Below, piece by piece: positions 44,805-54,963 of a DNA stretch of 64,000 bases; the first letter of the stretch is position 1; every line of letters starts with the position of its first letter. Source of the DNA: Rhizobium sp. Q54 (GTDB taxonomy: Bacteria > Pseudomonadota > Alphaproteobacteria > UBA2966 > CAIVPW01); the NCBI GenBank assembly GCA_945947575.1, contig CAMEYM010000009.1, positions 1 to 64,000 of the forward strand, written 5' to 3'. The notes under the pieces are model-generated. The model was given only the letters and a program-made list of their open reading frames with translations, made no database searches and was not told the DNA's origin. The translations under genes and the position numbers were made by a program.

Positions 44805-45832
44805 GCGATCCGCGCTCGCCCTTCGAAGTCTCGCCGGACGCCGTGCGTCGAGCCGGCATCGACGCGGGCGCGACGCGCGCCGCGCCGGTGGAACTCGTCG
44901 CGACGGAAACAAGGCCGGCAGCTGCCGTTGTCGCGCTCCCCATGCCCGCGCTGCCGCCGCGCCGTATGCTCGCCAAGGTGTTCGGGACGAGCGCCGTGGC
45001 ATTCGCCCTCGGCGCGATCGGCTACCAGCTGTGGGACTTCGTCGCCGGCGTGCTGCTGCGCAACGTCGCGGTCGGTACGACGCTGGCGGTCGCGCTCGGC
45101 ATTGCCGTCGCCAGCGGCGGATTCATGCTGCTGCGCGAGGTGCTCGGATTCAGCCGCGAGATGCGCAAGCTGCGCGAGGTCGAGGCGCTCGCGATCGAGG
45201 CGACGGAAGTGCTGGCCGCCAATGGCCACGGCCGCGCGCTCGCCTTGTCGGCCCGCATCATTGCGCCGCTGCGCGCGCGGCGGGACCTGGGCGACGCCAT
45301 CGAGCACTTCCGGCGCGCGGCGACGACGGCGCACTCGGACCGCCAGGTGCTCGAGTTGCTCGCCGATGGCATCGTGCGGCCGCTCGACCGGCAGGCGTAC
45401 CAGTGTGTCTCGCGCGCCGCCCGCGATGCGGGCCTTGGTGTCACCATGAGTCCGTTCGGCGTGCTCGACGCCGGCATCATCATCTGGCGCGGCCTGCGCA
45501 TGGTGCGCGAGGTGGCTGCCGTCTACGGCTTCCGGCCGGGGTTCTTCGCCCGCGCCGGCCTGGTGCGCCGGATTCTGTACACGGCGGCGACCCAGGGCGC
45601 GGCCGACTTCGTCGCCGACGCACTGCTCAGCCATGTTGGCGCCCGGCTCGCCGGCTTGCTGTCGGCACGGGTAGGAGAGGGCGTGCTGAGTGGGATGCGC
45701 ATGGCGCGGCTCGGTATCGTGACGATGGCGGCGTGCCGTCCGCTGCCGTTCCTGGAGCAGGATAAGGCGTCGATCGCGCGGCTGGGCTCCGACGTCACCT
45801 CGGCCGTCAGCAGCAACGAGGAGCGCTCCTAG
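44801..45832 (+). CDS. ycjF: YcjF-family membrane protein (DUF697)
   Basis: A 343-residue partner of YcjX. After a proline- and alanine-rich N-terminus come two membrane segments (about residues 62-105) and the DUF697 domain with ISARxxDAGLGVTMSPFGVLD-like spacing (VSRAARDAGLGVTMSPFG as written). The function is unknown. It overlaps ycjX by 4 nt (ATGA), so the two are made together. Confidence 0.88.
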   Translation: MSDPRSPFEVSPDAVRRAGIDAGATRAAPVELVATETRPAAAVVALPMPALPPRRMLAKVFGTSAVAFALGAIGYQLWDFVAGVLLRNVAVGTTLAVALGIAVASGGFMLLREVLGFSREMRKLREVEALAIEATEVLAANGHGRALALSARIIAPLRARRDLGDAIEHFRRAATTAHSDRQVLELLADGIVRPLDRQAYQCVSRAARDAGLGVTMSPFGVLDAGIIIWRGLRMVREVAAVYGFRPGFFARAGLVRRILYTAATQGAADFVADALLSHVGARLAGLLSARVGEGVLSGMRMARLGIVTMAACRPLPFLEQDKASIARLGSDVTSAVSSNEERS

Positions 45833-45848
45833 GGTAGTCTGCGGCCGA

Positions 45849-47315
45849 ATGCCGCCGTCACCCGGTCCAGAGGTCCTCACCGTCGCCCAGCATGGCGAGG
45901 CGGATCGACTCGCCGTGGCCGCAGGCAGGACCCTCGAGACGCTGATGGAGGCCGCCGGCCGTGCCGTCGCCGATGCGATCCTCCAGCGCTATGCGCCGCG
46001 ACCGGTGATCGTTCTTTGTGGCCCCGGCAATAACGGCGGCGACGGGTTCGTGGCGGCGCGGTGGTTGCGACACGCCACGTGGCCCGTGCGGGTAGCAGCG
46101 TTGGGCGCGCCCACGGGCTTCGCCGCAAGAATGCGGGCCAAGTGGGGCGAACCCATCGAGGCGGTGTCGCCGCAGTGTCTCGCCGGCGCCGAGCTGGTGG
46201 TCGACGCACTGTTTGGGGCCGGGCTGTCGCGACCCCTCGAGGGAGCGGCCGAGGCCGCGGTGAAGGCCATCGCTGAACTGCACCGCGCGTGTGTCGCGGT
46301 GGATGTCCCGAGCGGACTTGCCGGCGATACCGGCGCTCCGCTCGGGGTCAGCGCGGCGGCCGACCTGACGGTAACCTTCTTTCGCAAGAAACCAGCCCAT
46401 CTCCTTTACCCAGGTAGAAAATTATGCGGCAAGGTTGTCGTCGCCGACATCGGCACGCCGGCTTCCGTTCTGACCGACGTGGGGGTCGATACCTGGGAGA
46501 ACGGGCCCGGCATCTGGTCCCTGCCCGAGCCCGGCCTGGAGATTCATAAGTATGGGCGTGGCCACGTCTTGGTGACGAGCGGCGGGCCCCTCGACACGGG
46601 TGCCGCGCGTCTCGCCGCCGAGGGCGCGCTGCGCGCGGGAGCGGGGTTGGTGACCATCGGCGGTCCGTCCGCCTCGATACCCGTGCTGGCGGCCCACGTC
46701 ACCGAGATCCTGCTGGCGCGGTTGGATGCCGCCGAGGACGTCACGCGACTGCTCGCGGAGCGCCGCCGCAACGTTGCGCTGATTGGTCCCGGCAACGGCG
46801 TCGGTGCGCGCACGGCCGACGCCGTCCTGGCCGCATTGCGGAGTGGCGCGAAGTGCGTGCTCGATGCGGATGCGCTGACGTCGTTCGCGGATCGCCGCGA
46901 CGAATTGCTGCAGGCGGTGCGTCTGGGCACGGTGATCACGCCGCACGACGGGGAGTTTGCGCGTCTCTTCCCGGAGGCGGCGAAGCTCGGCACGCGATTG
47001 GCGCGCGCCCGCGCCGCTGCAGCGGAGTCCGGTGCGATCGTCGTGCTGAAGGGGCCCGATACCGTGGTGGCGCACCCGAGCGGCCGCGCCGTCATCAACA
47101 GCAACGCGCCGCCGACCCTGGCGACAGCCGGATCGGGAGACGTACTCGCGGGGTTCGTCGCCGGGCTCTTGGCACAGGGCATGGGCGAGTTCGAAGCCGC
47201 GGCCGCTTCGGTATGGCTCCACGGCGAGGCGGCGCGAGCGGCCGGGCCCGGGTTGATCGCCTCCGACCTGCACCGGACGTTGCCGCGGATATTGGCGACG
47301 CTGCGCGGGGCGTAG
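45849..47315 (+). CDS. nnr: Bifunctional NAD(P)HX epimerase/dehydratase
   Basis: The 488-residue enzyme repairs hydrated NAD(P)H. The N-terminal epimerase domain (about 10-215) has VLCGPGNNGGDGFVAARWL and DALFGAGLSRPL. The C-terminal ADP-dependent dehydratase (about 230-488) has KYGRGHVLVTSGG, the TPHDGEFARLFP motif and ATAGSGDVLAGFVAG. It follows ycjF after 16 nt. In many relatives this gene sits beside glnB, but here it is 12 kb away. Confidence 0.93.
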   Translation: MPPSPGPEVLTVAQHGEADRLAVAAGRTLETLMEAAGRAVADAILQRYAPRPVIVLCGPGNNGGDGFVAARWLRHATWPVRVAALGAPTGFAARMRAKWGEPIEAVSPQCLAGAELVVDALFGAGLSRPLEGAAEAAVKAIAELHRACVAVDVPSGLAGDTGAPLGVSAAADLTVTFFRKKPAHLLYPGRKLCGKVVVADIGTPASVLTDVGVDTWENGPGIWSLPEPGLEIHKYGRGHVLVTSGGPLDTGAARLAAEGALRAGAGLVTIGGPSASIPVLAAHVTEILLARLDAAEDVTRLLAERRRNVALIGPGNGVGARTADAVLAALRSGAKCVLDADALTSFADRRDELLQAVRLGTVITPHDGEFARLFPEAAKLGTRLARARAAAAESGAIVVLKGPDTVVAHPSGRAVINSNAPPTLATAGSGDVLAGFVAGLLAQGMGEFEAAAASVWLHGEAARAAGPGLIASDLHRTLPRILATLRGA

Positions 47316-47672
47316 CTTCGGTGTGAACGTCATCCTGTATCTATCGGGCTCCGTTCCACAATTGTTGGACGGGAACGGCGCCGCCCTGAGGGGGCGGGAT
47401 GCCGGGTCTCGCGGCCGTCACCAGCGTTGCGGCGCCACGGTCACGCCATCACCGGCGTGAACCTGATGGTCGGCGGGCACGAGAGCGATGACCCCGCCGA
47501 TCTCAAGACCGAGGTCCGCTACCAGCTCAAGTACGCCCCGGCCGAACGGTCAGTGGGCCGGGCTCAGAAGCCCTGTGATAACCCGTCATCTGTGGTAATA
47601 AGGCGCCCTTCGTTCTCCGGGCCGGGCTGCCGTCACGACTCCGGCCGATGCCCGCCGGAGTGCAAGCTGGAC
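47316..47672 (+). other. 357-nt gap before tRNA-Leu
   Basis: No gene is called. A short ATG-opened frame (from 47427, containing VGGHESDDPADL and KTEVRYQLKYAP) looks somewhat protein-like but runs through the tRNA, so at most it is a remnant. A CCGCCC-tgag-GGGCGG hairpin near 47383-47399 may be the nnr terminator. A TAATAA box near 47596 could belong to the tRNA promoter, without a convincing -35. Confidence 0.3.
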
Positions 47673-47757
47673 GCGGCTGTGGTGGAATTGGCAGACACGC
47701 ATGCCTTAGGAGCATGTGCCTCCGGGCTTGGGGGTTCGAGTCCCTCCAGCCGCACCA
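47673..47757 (+). tRNA. tRNA-Leu (anticodon TAG)
   Basis: The 85-nt gene has the acceptor stem GCGGCTG/CAGCCGC, a long class II variable arm, anticodon loop CTTAGGA (TAG) and T-loop TTCGAGT; the CCA end is encoded. It reads CTN leucine codons. It is followed by three AAGCG repeats and then the trigger factor gene. Confidence 0.97.
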
Positions 47758-47817
47758 AGCAAAGCGAAGCGAAGCGAATATTGGCTCCAACCACCGAATT
47801 GAACCCGAGCAACCCGG

Positions 47818-49221
47818 ATGCAGGTAACTGAGACCAACGCCGAAGGCCTTCGGCGCGAATTCAAGATCGTCGTCGAGGCGCGCGACCTCTCCGACCGCAT
47901 GACCGCGCGGCTCGATCGCATGAGCCAGCAGGCGCAGATGCCCGGCTTCCGCCCTGGCAAGGTGCCGAAGACCCTGCTCAAGCAGCGGTTCGGCAAGGCG
48001 CTGATGGGCGAGGTGCTCGAGGAGACCGTCTCCACGTCGAGCCAGGCGGCGATCGCCGAGCGTTCGCTCCGTCTCGCCACGCAGCCGCGCGTCGAGATCA
48101 AGGAATTCAGCGAGGGCAAGGACCTCGAGTACACGCTCGCGTTCGAGGTCATGCCGGAGTTCGATCCGGGCGATTTCAAGAAGCTCGAGGTCGAGAAGCT
48201 CGTCGCTGAGCCATCCGACAGCCAAGTCGAGGAGGCCGTGAGCCGTCTCGCGCAAGCCCAGCGCAAGTTCGGTCCGGCCCCCGAGGGTCACAAGGCCGAG
48301 AAGGGCGACCTGCTCACCATCGACTTCGTGGGTACCGTCGATGGCGTCGAGTTCGAGGGCGGCAAGGCCGAGGGCGCCCGCGTCGAGCTGGGTACCGGAC
48401 AGTTCATTCCGGGCTTCGAGGACCAGCTGATCGGCGCCCAGGTCGGCGGCAACGTGAAGATCAAGGCGACCTTCCCGTCGGATTACGGCGTGCGCTTCCT
48501 CGCCGGCCGCGAGGGCGTCTTCGACACCACCGTGAAGGAGATCAAGCATCCCGAGGAAGCGAAGGTCGACGACGACCTCGCCAAGGCGCTGGGCCTCGAG
48601 AACCTCGACGGTGTACGGGCCGCGGTGAAGGGCCAGCTCGAAAAGGATCTCGGCGTCGTCTCGCGCCGGCGCCTGAAGCGCCGCGTGCTGGACCAGATGT
48701 CCAACATGCACGGCTTCGAAGTGCCGCCGGGACTGGTCGAGGCCGAGTTCAACGTCATTTGGACCGAGATCGACGCGGCGCGGAAGCGCGGCGAGAACGA
48801 GCCGGGCGACGAGGGCAAGTCCGAGGACGAGCTCAAGGAGCAGTACCGCACGCTGGCGACGCGGCGTGTGCGTCTCGGCCTCGTGCTTGCCGAAGCGGGC
48901 CGGCGCAACAATATCGCTGTGACGTCCGAGGAGATCGAGCGCGCCATCAGCCAGCAGGCGTCTCGCTTCCCGGGCCAGGAGAAGTCCATCTACGCTTACT
49001 TCCGCAACAATCCGCAGGCCGTCGATCAGCTGCGCGGTCCGATCCTCGAGGACAAGGTCATCGACTTCATCGTCGAGATGGCCAAGGTCACCACGAAGAC
49101 CGTGACGCCCGAGCAGCTGATGGATGAGTCGGAGGACGACGCGGCACCCGCGGCCGAGGCCGCGGGCGACAAGGGCGAGGGCAAGGCCAAGAAGAAGGCC
49201 AAGGCGAAGAAGGACGAATAG
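47818..49221 (+). CDS. tig: Trigger factor chaperone
   Basis: The 467-residue ribosome-bound chaperone folds new chains. The ribosome-binding tail shows the [17 protein letters not shown] signature near residue 42, the FKBP-type prolyl isomerase domain follows ([20 protein letters not shown], about 160-250), and a long C-terminal chaperone domain ends in an acidic then lysine-rich tail. It leads the tig-clpP-clpX-lon cluster. Confidence 0.96.
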   Translation: MQVTETNAEGLRREFKIVVEARDLSDRMTARLDRMSQQAQMPGFRPGKVPKTLLKQRFGKALMGEVLEETVSTSSQAAIAERSLRLATQPRVEIKEFSEGKDLEYTLAFEVMPEFDPGDFKKLEVEKLVAEPSDSQVEEAVSRLAQAQRKFGPAPEGHKAEKGDLLTIDFVGTVDGVEFEGGKAEGARVELGTGQFIPGFEDQLIGAQVGGNVKIKATFPSDYGVRFLAGREGVFDTTVKEIKHPEEAKVDDDLAKALGLENLDGVRAAVKGQLEKDLGVVSRRRLKRRVLDQMSNMHGFEVPPGLVEAEFNVIWTEIDAARKRGENEPGDEGKSEDELKEQYRTLATRRVRLGLVLAEAGRRNNIAVTSEEIERAISQQASRFPGQEKSIYAYFRNNPQAVDQLRGPILEDKVIDFIVEMAKVTTKTVTPEQLMDESEDDAAPAAEAAGDKGEGKAKKKAKAKKDE

Positions 49222-49256
49222 TTGCGCGACGAGCGAAGGCAGGAGTCGACGAACAC

Positions 49257-49916
49257 ATGACGGATCATCTGACGCGCATGCAGAACCTAGTGCCCATGGT
49301 GGTCGAGCAGACCAACCGGGGCGAGCGCGCGTATGACATCTATTCGCGACTCCTCAAGGAGCGGATCATCTTCATCTCGGGCCCGATCGACGACGTCACG
49401 TCGAGCCTGGTGAACGCCCAGCTCCTGTTCCTGGAGGCGGAGAACCCGACCAAGGACATCGCGATGTACATCAACTCGCCGGGCGGCATCGTCTCGTCCG
49501 GCCTGGCGATCTACGACACGATGCAGTACATCCGCCCGAAGGTGTCGACCCTGTGCTTCGGCCAGGCGGCGTCGATGGGCTCGCTGCTGCTGGCGGCCGG
49601 CGCCGCGGGCATGCGCTTCGCGCTGCCCAACGCGCGCATCATGGTGCATCAGCCGTCGGGCGGGTATCAGGGGCAGGCTTCCGACATCGAGATCCAGGCC
49701 CGCGAGATCCTGGCGCTGCGCGAGCGGCTCAACCGCATCTACGCGAAGCACACCGGCCAGACTCTCGAGCGCATTGAAAAGAGCCTCGACCGCGACACAT
49801 TCATGACGGCGGAGGCGGCCAAGGAGTTCGGCATCATCGACGAGATCCAGGCGCACCGCCCGAGGCCCGAGGATGACGCCAAGAATGTCGAGAAGATGCG
49901 CGTCAAGGGTGAATAA
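49257..49916 (+). CDS. clpP: ClpP protease subunit
   Basis: A 219-residue serine peptidase that forms the 14-mer chamber used by ClpX or ClpA. The catalytic triad is Ser106 (GQAASMGS), His131 ([10 protein letters not shown]) and Asp180 (SLDRDTFM). A short propeptide probably precedes [20 protein letters not shown], the usual mature start. It lies 35 nt after tig. Confidence 0.97.
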   Translation: MTDHLTRMQNLVPMVVEQTNRGERAYDIYSRLLKERIIFISGPIDDVTSSLVNAQLLFLEAENPTKDIAMYINSPGGIVSSGLAIYDTMQYIRPKVSTLCFGQAASMGSLLLAAGAAGMRFALPNARIMVHQPSGGYQGQASDIEIQAREILALRERLNRIYAKHTGQTLERIEKSLDRDTFMTAEAAKEFGIIDEIQAHRPRPEDDAKNVEKMRVKGE

Positions 49917-49972
49917 GCGTGGCTGCAGCGGCGGCTGAACCCCGCGATTAACGTTTTCTTCACCATACCCGC

Positions 49973-49987
49973 GGTACGTTCGGTACC
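49973..49987. promoter_or_regulatory. Small dyad between clpP and clpX
   Basis: GGTAC-GTTCG-GTACC is a perfect 5-bp inverted repeat in the 216-nt gap. It could be a processing hairpin or an operator for a separate clpX promoter; no clear promoter boxes accompany it. Confidence 0.25.
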
Positions 49988-50132
49988 TGATAAAGCCGGA
50001 TGTGTTGCCCGATCCGCTCAGTTGGCCAGGGTTTGCGCTTGCCAACGGGGTTTGTAGTCGGGATGCTCCGCGGATACCATCTAGGAGTAGGGAAGGCCGG
50101 ATGACACAACATCCGGTCCGCAGCAGGCTCCC

Positions 50133-51389
50133 ATGACCAAGTCCGGCGACTCAAAGAACACCCTCTACTGCTCCTTCTGCGGAAAGAGCCAGCATGAGGT
50201 CCGCAAGCTCATTGCGGGCCCGACGGTGTTCATTTGCGATGAATGCGTCGAGCTCTGCATGGACATCATCCGTGAAGAGCACAAGTCCGCCCTCGTTAAG
50301 ACCTCCGATGGCGTTCCGACCCCAGAGGATATCTGCGGGGTGCTGAACGACTACGTCATCGGCCAGGACTACGCGAAGCGCGTGCTCTCGGTGGCGGTCC
50401 ACAACCATTACAAGCGGCTGTCGCACAGCGCGAAGTCCAACGACGTCGAACTGGCGAAGTCGAACATCCTGCTGGTCGGTCCGACGGGCTCGGGTAAGAC
50501 GCTGCTGGCGCAGACGCTGGCGCGCATCCTCGACGTGCCGTTCACCATGGCGGATGCGACGACGCTTACCGAAGCCGGCTATGTCGGCGAGGACGTCGAG
50601 AACATCATCCTCAAGTTGCTGCAGGCGGCCGACTACAACGTCGAGCGCGCGCAGCGTGGCATCGTCTACATCGACGAGGTCGACAAGATCAGCCGCAAGT
50701 CCGACAACCCGTCGATCACGCGCGACGTGTCGGGTGAGGGCGTGCAGCAGGCACTGCTCAAGATCATGGAAGGCACGATTGCCTCCGTGCCTCCGCAGGG
50801 CGGCCGCAAGCACCCGCAGCAGGAGTTCCTGCAGGTCGACACGACCAACATTCTCTTCATCTGCGGCGGCGCCTTCGCCGGCCTGGAGAAGATCATCTCG
50901 TCGCGCAGCCAGGGCACGTCGATCGGCTTCGGCGCCGACGTGCGCTCGCCCGACGACCGCAAGACCGGCGAGATACTGAAGCAGCTCGAGCCTGAGGATC
51001 TCCTCAAGTTCGGCCTGATCCCGGAATTCATCGGCCGTCTGCCGGTCGTCGCGACGCTCGACGACCTGGACCAGAAGGCCCTGGTCGACATTCTCGTCCG
51101 TCCGAAGAACGCCCTGGTCAAGCAGTACCAGCGCCTGTTCGAGATGGAGTCGGTGAAGCTGACGTTCTCGGACGACGCGCTGACCTCGATCGCCCGCAGG
51201 GCGATGGGTCGCAAGTCCGGCGCGCGCGGCTTGCGCTCGATCATGGAAGCGATCCTGCTGGACACCATGTTCGAGTTGCCGAGCCTCGACGGCGTCGAGG
51301 AAGTGGTCGTCAATTCCGAGGTCGTGGAGGGCAGGGCGCAGCCGCTGCGCATCTACTCCGAGCGGCGCGAGGACAACGCCACCGCATAG
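50133..51389 (+). CDS. clpX: ClpX ATPase, unfoldase of ClpXP
   Basis: The 418-residue AAA+ unfoldase has an N-terminal zinc-binding domain with Cys13, Cys16, Cys35 and Cys38 (YCSFCGKSQ and CDECVEL). Walker A is [12 protein letters not shown] (about residue 115), Walker [14 protein letters not shown], and the ClpP-contacting loop is GFGADVRSP. It recognises tagged substrates and feeds them to ClpP. A strong terminator follows, so lon has its own promoter. Confidence 0.97.
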   Translation: MTKSGDSKNTLYCSFCGKSQHEVRKLIAGPTVFICDECVELCMDIIREEHKSALVKTSDGVPTPEDICGVLNDYVIGQDYAKRVLSVAVHNHYKRLSHSAKSNDVELAKSNILLVGPTGSGKTLLAQTLARILDVPFTMADATTLTEAGYVGEDVENIILKLLQAADYNVERAQRGIVYIDEVDKISRKSDNPSITRDVSGEGVQQALLKIMEGTIASVPPQGGRKHPQQEFLQVDTTNILFICGGAFAGLEKIISSRSQGTSIGFGADVRSPDDRKTGEILKQLEPEDLLKFGLIPEFIGRLPVVATLDDLDQKALVDILVRPKNALVKQYQRLFEMESVKLTFSDDALTSIARRAMGRKSGARGLRSIMEAILLDTMFELPSLDGVEEVVVNSEVVEGRAQPLRIYSERREDNATA

Positions 51390-51418
51390 GCGGCGGGCAC
51401 CGAATCGAGATCGATCGC

Positions 51419-51450
51419 AAAGCCGAGGCAACGCCTCGGCTTTGTCGTTT
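51419..51450 (+). terminator. clpX terminator
   Basis: A perfect 11-bp stem (51419-51429 with 51433-51443) with a 3-nt AAC loop lies 30 nt past clpX and is followed by a T-rich stretch. Confidence 0.85.
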
Positions 51451-51576
51451 GTGGCGGTGCGAACGCCTCGCCGGTGCCGTTCACCATCGCAACCCGCCCC
51501 CGGCCAAGGGGTGTGACGCAGCGTCCACGGTGGACCTGTCCATTGTGACAAGTCTCCTTGATTCCCAGGAGTTCCC

Positions 51577-51595
51577 TTGCCACTTGTTGTGGCAA
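51577..51595. promoter_or_regulatory. 19-bp dyad upstream of lon
   Basis: TTGCCAC-TTGTT-GTGGCAA is a perfect 7-bp inverted repeat with a 5-nt centre, 105 nt before the lon ATG. It is not the CIRCE element. It could be an operator for stress control of lon or the start of a leader hairpin. Confidence 0.4.
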
Positions 51596-51700
51596 CAGGC
51601 ACCCTGACGAGGTGCTGCGGAAGCGTCTCTTGTGTCGCAGCCGCCCTTCGCGTCCCTGCATCCCCAGCTCCACGCCTGTGGAGCGCTAGTGAGAGGCGCC

Positions 51701-54112
51701 ATGATCGAAACCCCGAAGACCCAGTCCTATCCGGTGCTGCCGCTCCGGGACATCGTGGTCTTCCCCCACATGATCGTGCCCCTGTTCGTCGGCCGCGAGA
51801 AATCGGTCAAGGCGCTCGAAGAGGTCATGCGGGACGACAAGCAGATCCTGCTCGTCGCGCAGAAGAACGCTGCCGAGGACGATCCGACGCCCGATGACAT
51901 CCATCGCGTCGGCACCATTGGCTCCGTGCTGCAGCTACTGAAGCTGCCCGACAACACCGTCAAGGTGCTGGTCGAGGGCGGTCAGCGCGCGCGCATCCAT
52001 TCGTTCGACGAGACCAGCAAGGACTACTTCCGCGCTGACGCCGAGGTCATCGACGAGCTCAAGGGCGATCCGCGCGAGGTCGAGGCGCTGGCGCGCTCGC
52101 TCTACTCGCAGTTCGAGCAGTACGTGAAGCTCAACAAGAAGATTCCGCCGGAGGTCCTGGTTTCGCTCAACCAGATCGACGATCCCTCCAAGCTCGCCGA
52201 CACCGTTGCCTCGCACCTGACGACCAAGGTTTCCGAGAAGCAAGAGCTCTTGGAGGTCGCCAACGTCATGGAGCGCCTGGAGCGCGCCTACGCCCTCATG
52301 GAGGGCGAGATCGGCGTCATGCAGGTGGAAAAGCGCATCCGCAACCGCGTCAAGCGGCAGATGGAGAAGACGCAGCGCGAGTACTACCTGAACGAACAGA
52401 TGAAGGCGATCCAGCGCGAGCTGGGCGAAGGCGAGGACGGCCGCGACGAGCTCAGCGAGCTCGAGAACCGCATCAAGAAGACGCGGCTCTCCAAGGAAGC
52501 GCGCGAGAAGGCCGGTGCGGAGCTGAAGAAGCTGCGCAACATGAGCCCGATGTCGGCCGAAGCCACCGTCGTGCGCAATTACCTCGACTGGATCCTGTCG
52601 ATCCCATGGGGCAAGAAGAGCCGCATCTCGCGTGACATCACCAAGGCCGAGAAGATTCTCGATGAGGATCATTTCGGGTTGGAGAAGGTCAAGGAACGCA
52701 TTCTCGAGTACCTGGCGGTGCAGCAGCGCACCAAGCACTTGAAGGGTCCGATCCTGTGCCTGGTCGGCGCTCCTGGCGTCGGCAAGACCTCGCTCGGCAA
52801 GTCGATCGCCCGCGCCACGGGCCGCAACTTCGTGCGCATGTCGCTCGGCGGCGTGCGCGACGAGGCGGAGATCCGTGGCCACCGGCGCACGTACATCGGC
52901 TCGCTGCCGGGCAAGATCATCCAGTCGATGAAGAAGGCGAAGACGACCAACCCGTTGATCGTCCTCGACGAGATCGACAAGCTCGGCGCCGATTTCCGCG
53001 GCGACCCGTCGTCCGCGCTCCTCGAGGTCTTGGACCCCGAGCAGAACGGCGCGTTCAACGACCACTATCTCGAACTCGATTATGACCTCTCGGACGTGAT
53101 GTTCATCACCACGGCCAACACCCTGCGCATTCCGCCGGCCCTGTTGGACCGCATGGAGGTGATTCGCATCTCGGGCTACACCGAGGACGAGAAGGTCGAG
53201 ATCGCCAAGCGCCACCTCATCCCGAAGCAGATCGAGTCGCACGGGCTGAAGAAGGACGAGTGGTCCATCTCCGACAACGCGCTGCGCGACCTCATTCGCC
53301 ACTACACGCGCGAGGCGGGCGTACGCAGCCTTGAGCGCGAGATCGCGGGCCTGGTGCGCAAGGCGACGCGCGAGCTGGTCAAAAAGGGCAGCGGCAAGGT
53401 CAAGGTCAGCGACCGCAACCTCGAGAAGTACGGCGGCGTGCAGCGCTACCGCTACGGGGAGTTGGAGGCCGAGGACATGGTCGGCGTCGTCACCGGCCTG
53501 GCCTGGACGGAGGTCGGCGGCGAGCTGTTGTCGATCGAGTCCGTCATGGTGCCGGGCAAGGGCAAGATGCAGATCACCGGCAAGCTTGGTGACGTGATGC
53601 AGGAGTCGGTGCAGGCGGCGGCGTCTTTCGTGCGCGCCCGCTCGATCGAGTTCGGCATCAAGCCGACCCTGTTCGAGAAGCGCGACATCCACGTCCACGT
53701 GCCCGAGGGCGCCACGCCCAAGGACGGCCCGTCGGCGGGCGTCGCGATGGCCACTTCGATCATCTCGGTACTGACCGGCAATCCGGTGCGCAGGGACGTC
53801 GCCATGACGGGCGAGATCACTCTGCGCGGCCGCGTTCTGCCGATCGGCGGTCTCAAGGAGAAGCTGCTGGCGGCGCTGCGCGGCGGCATCAAGACCGTCC
53901 TCTTCCCCAAGGAGAACGAGAAGGATCTGGCCGACATCCCGGATAACGTGAAGAAGGGTATGGAACTGGTCCCGGTCGCGACGGTCGACGAGGCGCTCAA
54001 GCGGGCGCTCTCGAAGCCGCTGGTGCCCATCAAATGGGAGCAGGAGGAGCACGACGAGAAGGTCCGCTCCGACAAAGCGGATGGGGATCGCGACGCCGTC
54101 ACAACGCATTAG
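51701..54112 (+). CDS. lon: ATP-dependent protease Lon
   Basis: The 803-residue protease has the N-terminal substrate domain ([20 protein letters not shown]), an AAA+ module with Walker [14 protein letters not shown] and Walker [13 protein letters not shown], and the Ser/Lys proteolytic domain with Ser678 ([11 protein letters not shown]) and Lys721 ([10 protein letters not shown]). It degrades damaged and regulatory proteins. The ATG at 51701 after GAGAGG starts the conserved N-terminus; an upstream GTG (51632) would add 23 unlike residues. Confidence 0.97.
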   Translation: MIETPKTQSYPVLPLRDIVVFPHMIVPLFVGREKSVKALEEVMRDDKQILLVAQKNAAEDDPTPDDIHRVGTIGSVLQLLKLPDNTVKVLVEGGQRARIHSFDETSKDYFRADAEVIDELKGDPREVEALARSLYSQFEQYVKLNKKIPPEVLVSLNQIDDPSKLADTVASHLTTKVSEKQELLEVANVMERLERAYALMEGEIGVMQVEKRIRNRVKRQMEKTQREYYLNEQMKAIQRELGEGEDGRDELSELENRIKKTRLSKEAREKAGAELKKLRNMSPMSAEATVVRNYLDWILSIPWGKKSRISRDITKAEKILDEDHFGLEKVKERILEYLAVQQRTKHLKGPILCLVGAPGVGKTSLGKSIARATGRNFVRMSLGGVRDEAEIRGHRRTYIGSLPGKIIQSMKKAKTTNPLIVLDEIDKLGADFRGDPSSALLEVLDPEQNGAFNDHYLELDYDLSDVMFITTANTLRIPPALLDRMEVIRISGYTEDEKVEIAKRHLIPKQIESHGLKKDEWSISDNALRDLIRHYTREAGVRSLEREIAGLVRKATRELVKKGSGKVKVSDRNLEKYGGVQRYRYGELEAEDMVGVVTGLAWTEVGGELLSIESVMVPGKGKMQITGKLGDVMQESVQAAASFVRARSIEFGIKPTLFEKRDIHVHVPEGATPKDGPSAGVAMATSIISVLTGNPVRRDVAMTGEITLRGRVLPIGGLKEKLLAALRGGIKTVLFPKENEKDLADIPDNVKKGMELVPVATVDEALKRALSKPLVPIKWEQEEHDEKVRSDKADGDRDAVTTH

Positions 54113-54190
54113 GCGGGCGCGACCAGGTCCGCCGACGCTGGCGCGACACACATAGATGCCGCCCCGCAACAGGGGTGTGAAAACGAGACA

Positions 54191-54230
54191 AGGGGCGGGT
54201 TTTGTTCAGAAACCCGCCCCTTTTCCCTTT
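54191..54230 (+). terminator. lon terminator
   Basis: A perfect 13-bp stem (54191-54203 with 54211-54223) with a 7-nt loop lies 78 nt past lon and is followed by TTCCCTTT. Confidence 0.85.
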
Positions 54231-54327
54231 GACGCCTGCGGATGAGCCGCACTAGACTCCGCGCCGCCGTTCGATCCTGGATCATTTTGACAATATCTAT
54301 CCTGCTCAGCGCAGAGGGGGCTCAATC

Positions 54328-54600
54328 GTGAACAAGAACGATCTTGTGGCAGACGTTGCGCGTACGACGAACCTTTCCAAAACGGATGCCGCCAAGGCCG
54401 TCGAAAGCGTCTTCGACTCCATCACCAAGTCGCTGTCCAAGGGGAATGAAGTCCGCCTGGTAGGTTTCGGCACGTTCACCGTCGCGAAGCGCGCTGCGTC
54501 CGAGGGCCGCAATCCTCGTACCGGCGAGAAGATTCAGATTCCCGCGACGAAGCAGCCGAAGTTCAAGGCCGGCAAGGCCCTCAAGGACGCCGTCAACTAA
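54328..54600 (+). CDS. hupB: DNA-binding protein HU
   Basis: A 90-residue HU-type nucleoid protein: helical dimer part MNKNDLVADVARTTNLSKTD, then the DNA-embracing arm GRNPRTGEKIQIPATKQPKF (about residues 60-79) with the intercalating proline in NPRTG. It bends and wraps DNA. It starts with GTG after AGAGGGGG. The lon-hup order is common in bacteria. Confidence 0.96.
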   Translation: MNKNDLVADVARTTNLSKTDAAKAVESVFDSITKSLSKGNEVRLVGFGTFTVAKRAASEGRNPRTGEKIQIPATKQPKFKAGKALKDAVN

Positions 54601-54636
54601 ACGAACGCTTTCGTCGCCCAGCGGGCCAGTTTTTGC

Positions 54637-54668
54637 GTCCGGCCGCCCCGTCAAACGGGCGGCCGGAC
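54637..54668 (+). terminator. Hairpin after hupB
   Basis: GTCCGGCCGCCC pairs with GGGCGGCCGGAC over 12 bp around an 8-nt loop. Only a short T3 follows, then a run of ten G residues (54676-54685), so termination is plausible but not classic. Confidence 0.5.
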
Positions 54669-54763
54669 CGCGTTTGGGGGGGGGGCCGCAAGGGCGGAAT
54701 TCCGGCCTGGATAGGCCGCCGGCGGGGTGCCCCCAGCCCGCCACCCCGTGTTATTGGGTGCTC

Positions 54764-54838
54764 GGGCGATTAGCTCAGCGGTAGAGCATCTCGTTTACAC
54801 CGAGAGGGTCGGGGGTTCGAACCCCTCATCGCCCACCA
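54764..54838 (+). tRNA. tRNA-Val (anticodon TAC)
   Basis: The acceptor stem is GGGCGAT/ATCGCCC, the anticodon loop TTTACAC (TAC) lies between TCTCG and CGAGA, the T-loop is TTCGAAC and CCA is encoded. It reads GTN valine codons. Confidence 0.97.
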
Positions 54839-54963
54839 TCCACCCCGCAGCTGCTTCGGTCAAAGGCTGGGCGAGGTACCTCGGCCGCCCCCAAGGCGCA
54901 GCGCGAGCACGGCGGTAAGGTTTGGCTCCCTTCGGCAAGCGACGGCGAAAGGCGGGCTGACCT

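Noticed and set aside
47758-47785. AAGCG tandem repeats after tRNA-Leu as an attachment site
   Set aside because: Only about three short copies and no matching tRNA 3' end copy or integrase in the window.
47427-47831. 134-codon frame across tRNA-Leu
   Set aside because: It covers the whole tRNA and the tig start, so it cannot be a normal gene.
51935-54169. 744-codon open frame antisense to lon
   Set aside because: Leucine/aspartate/arginine-rich mirror of lon without any recognisable domain.
54287-54292. TTGACA before hupB as a -35 box
   Set aside because: No acceptable -10 lies 16-18 nt downstream.
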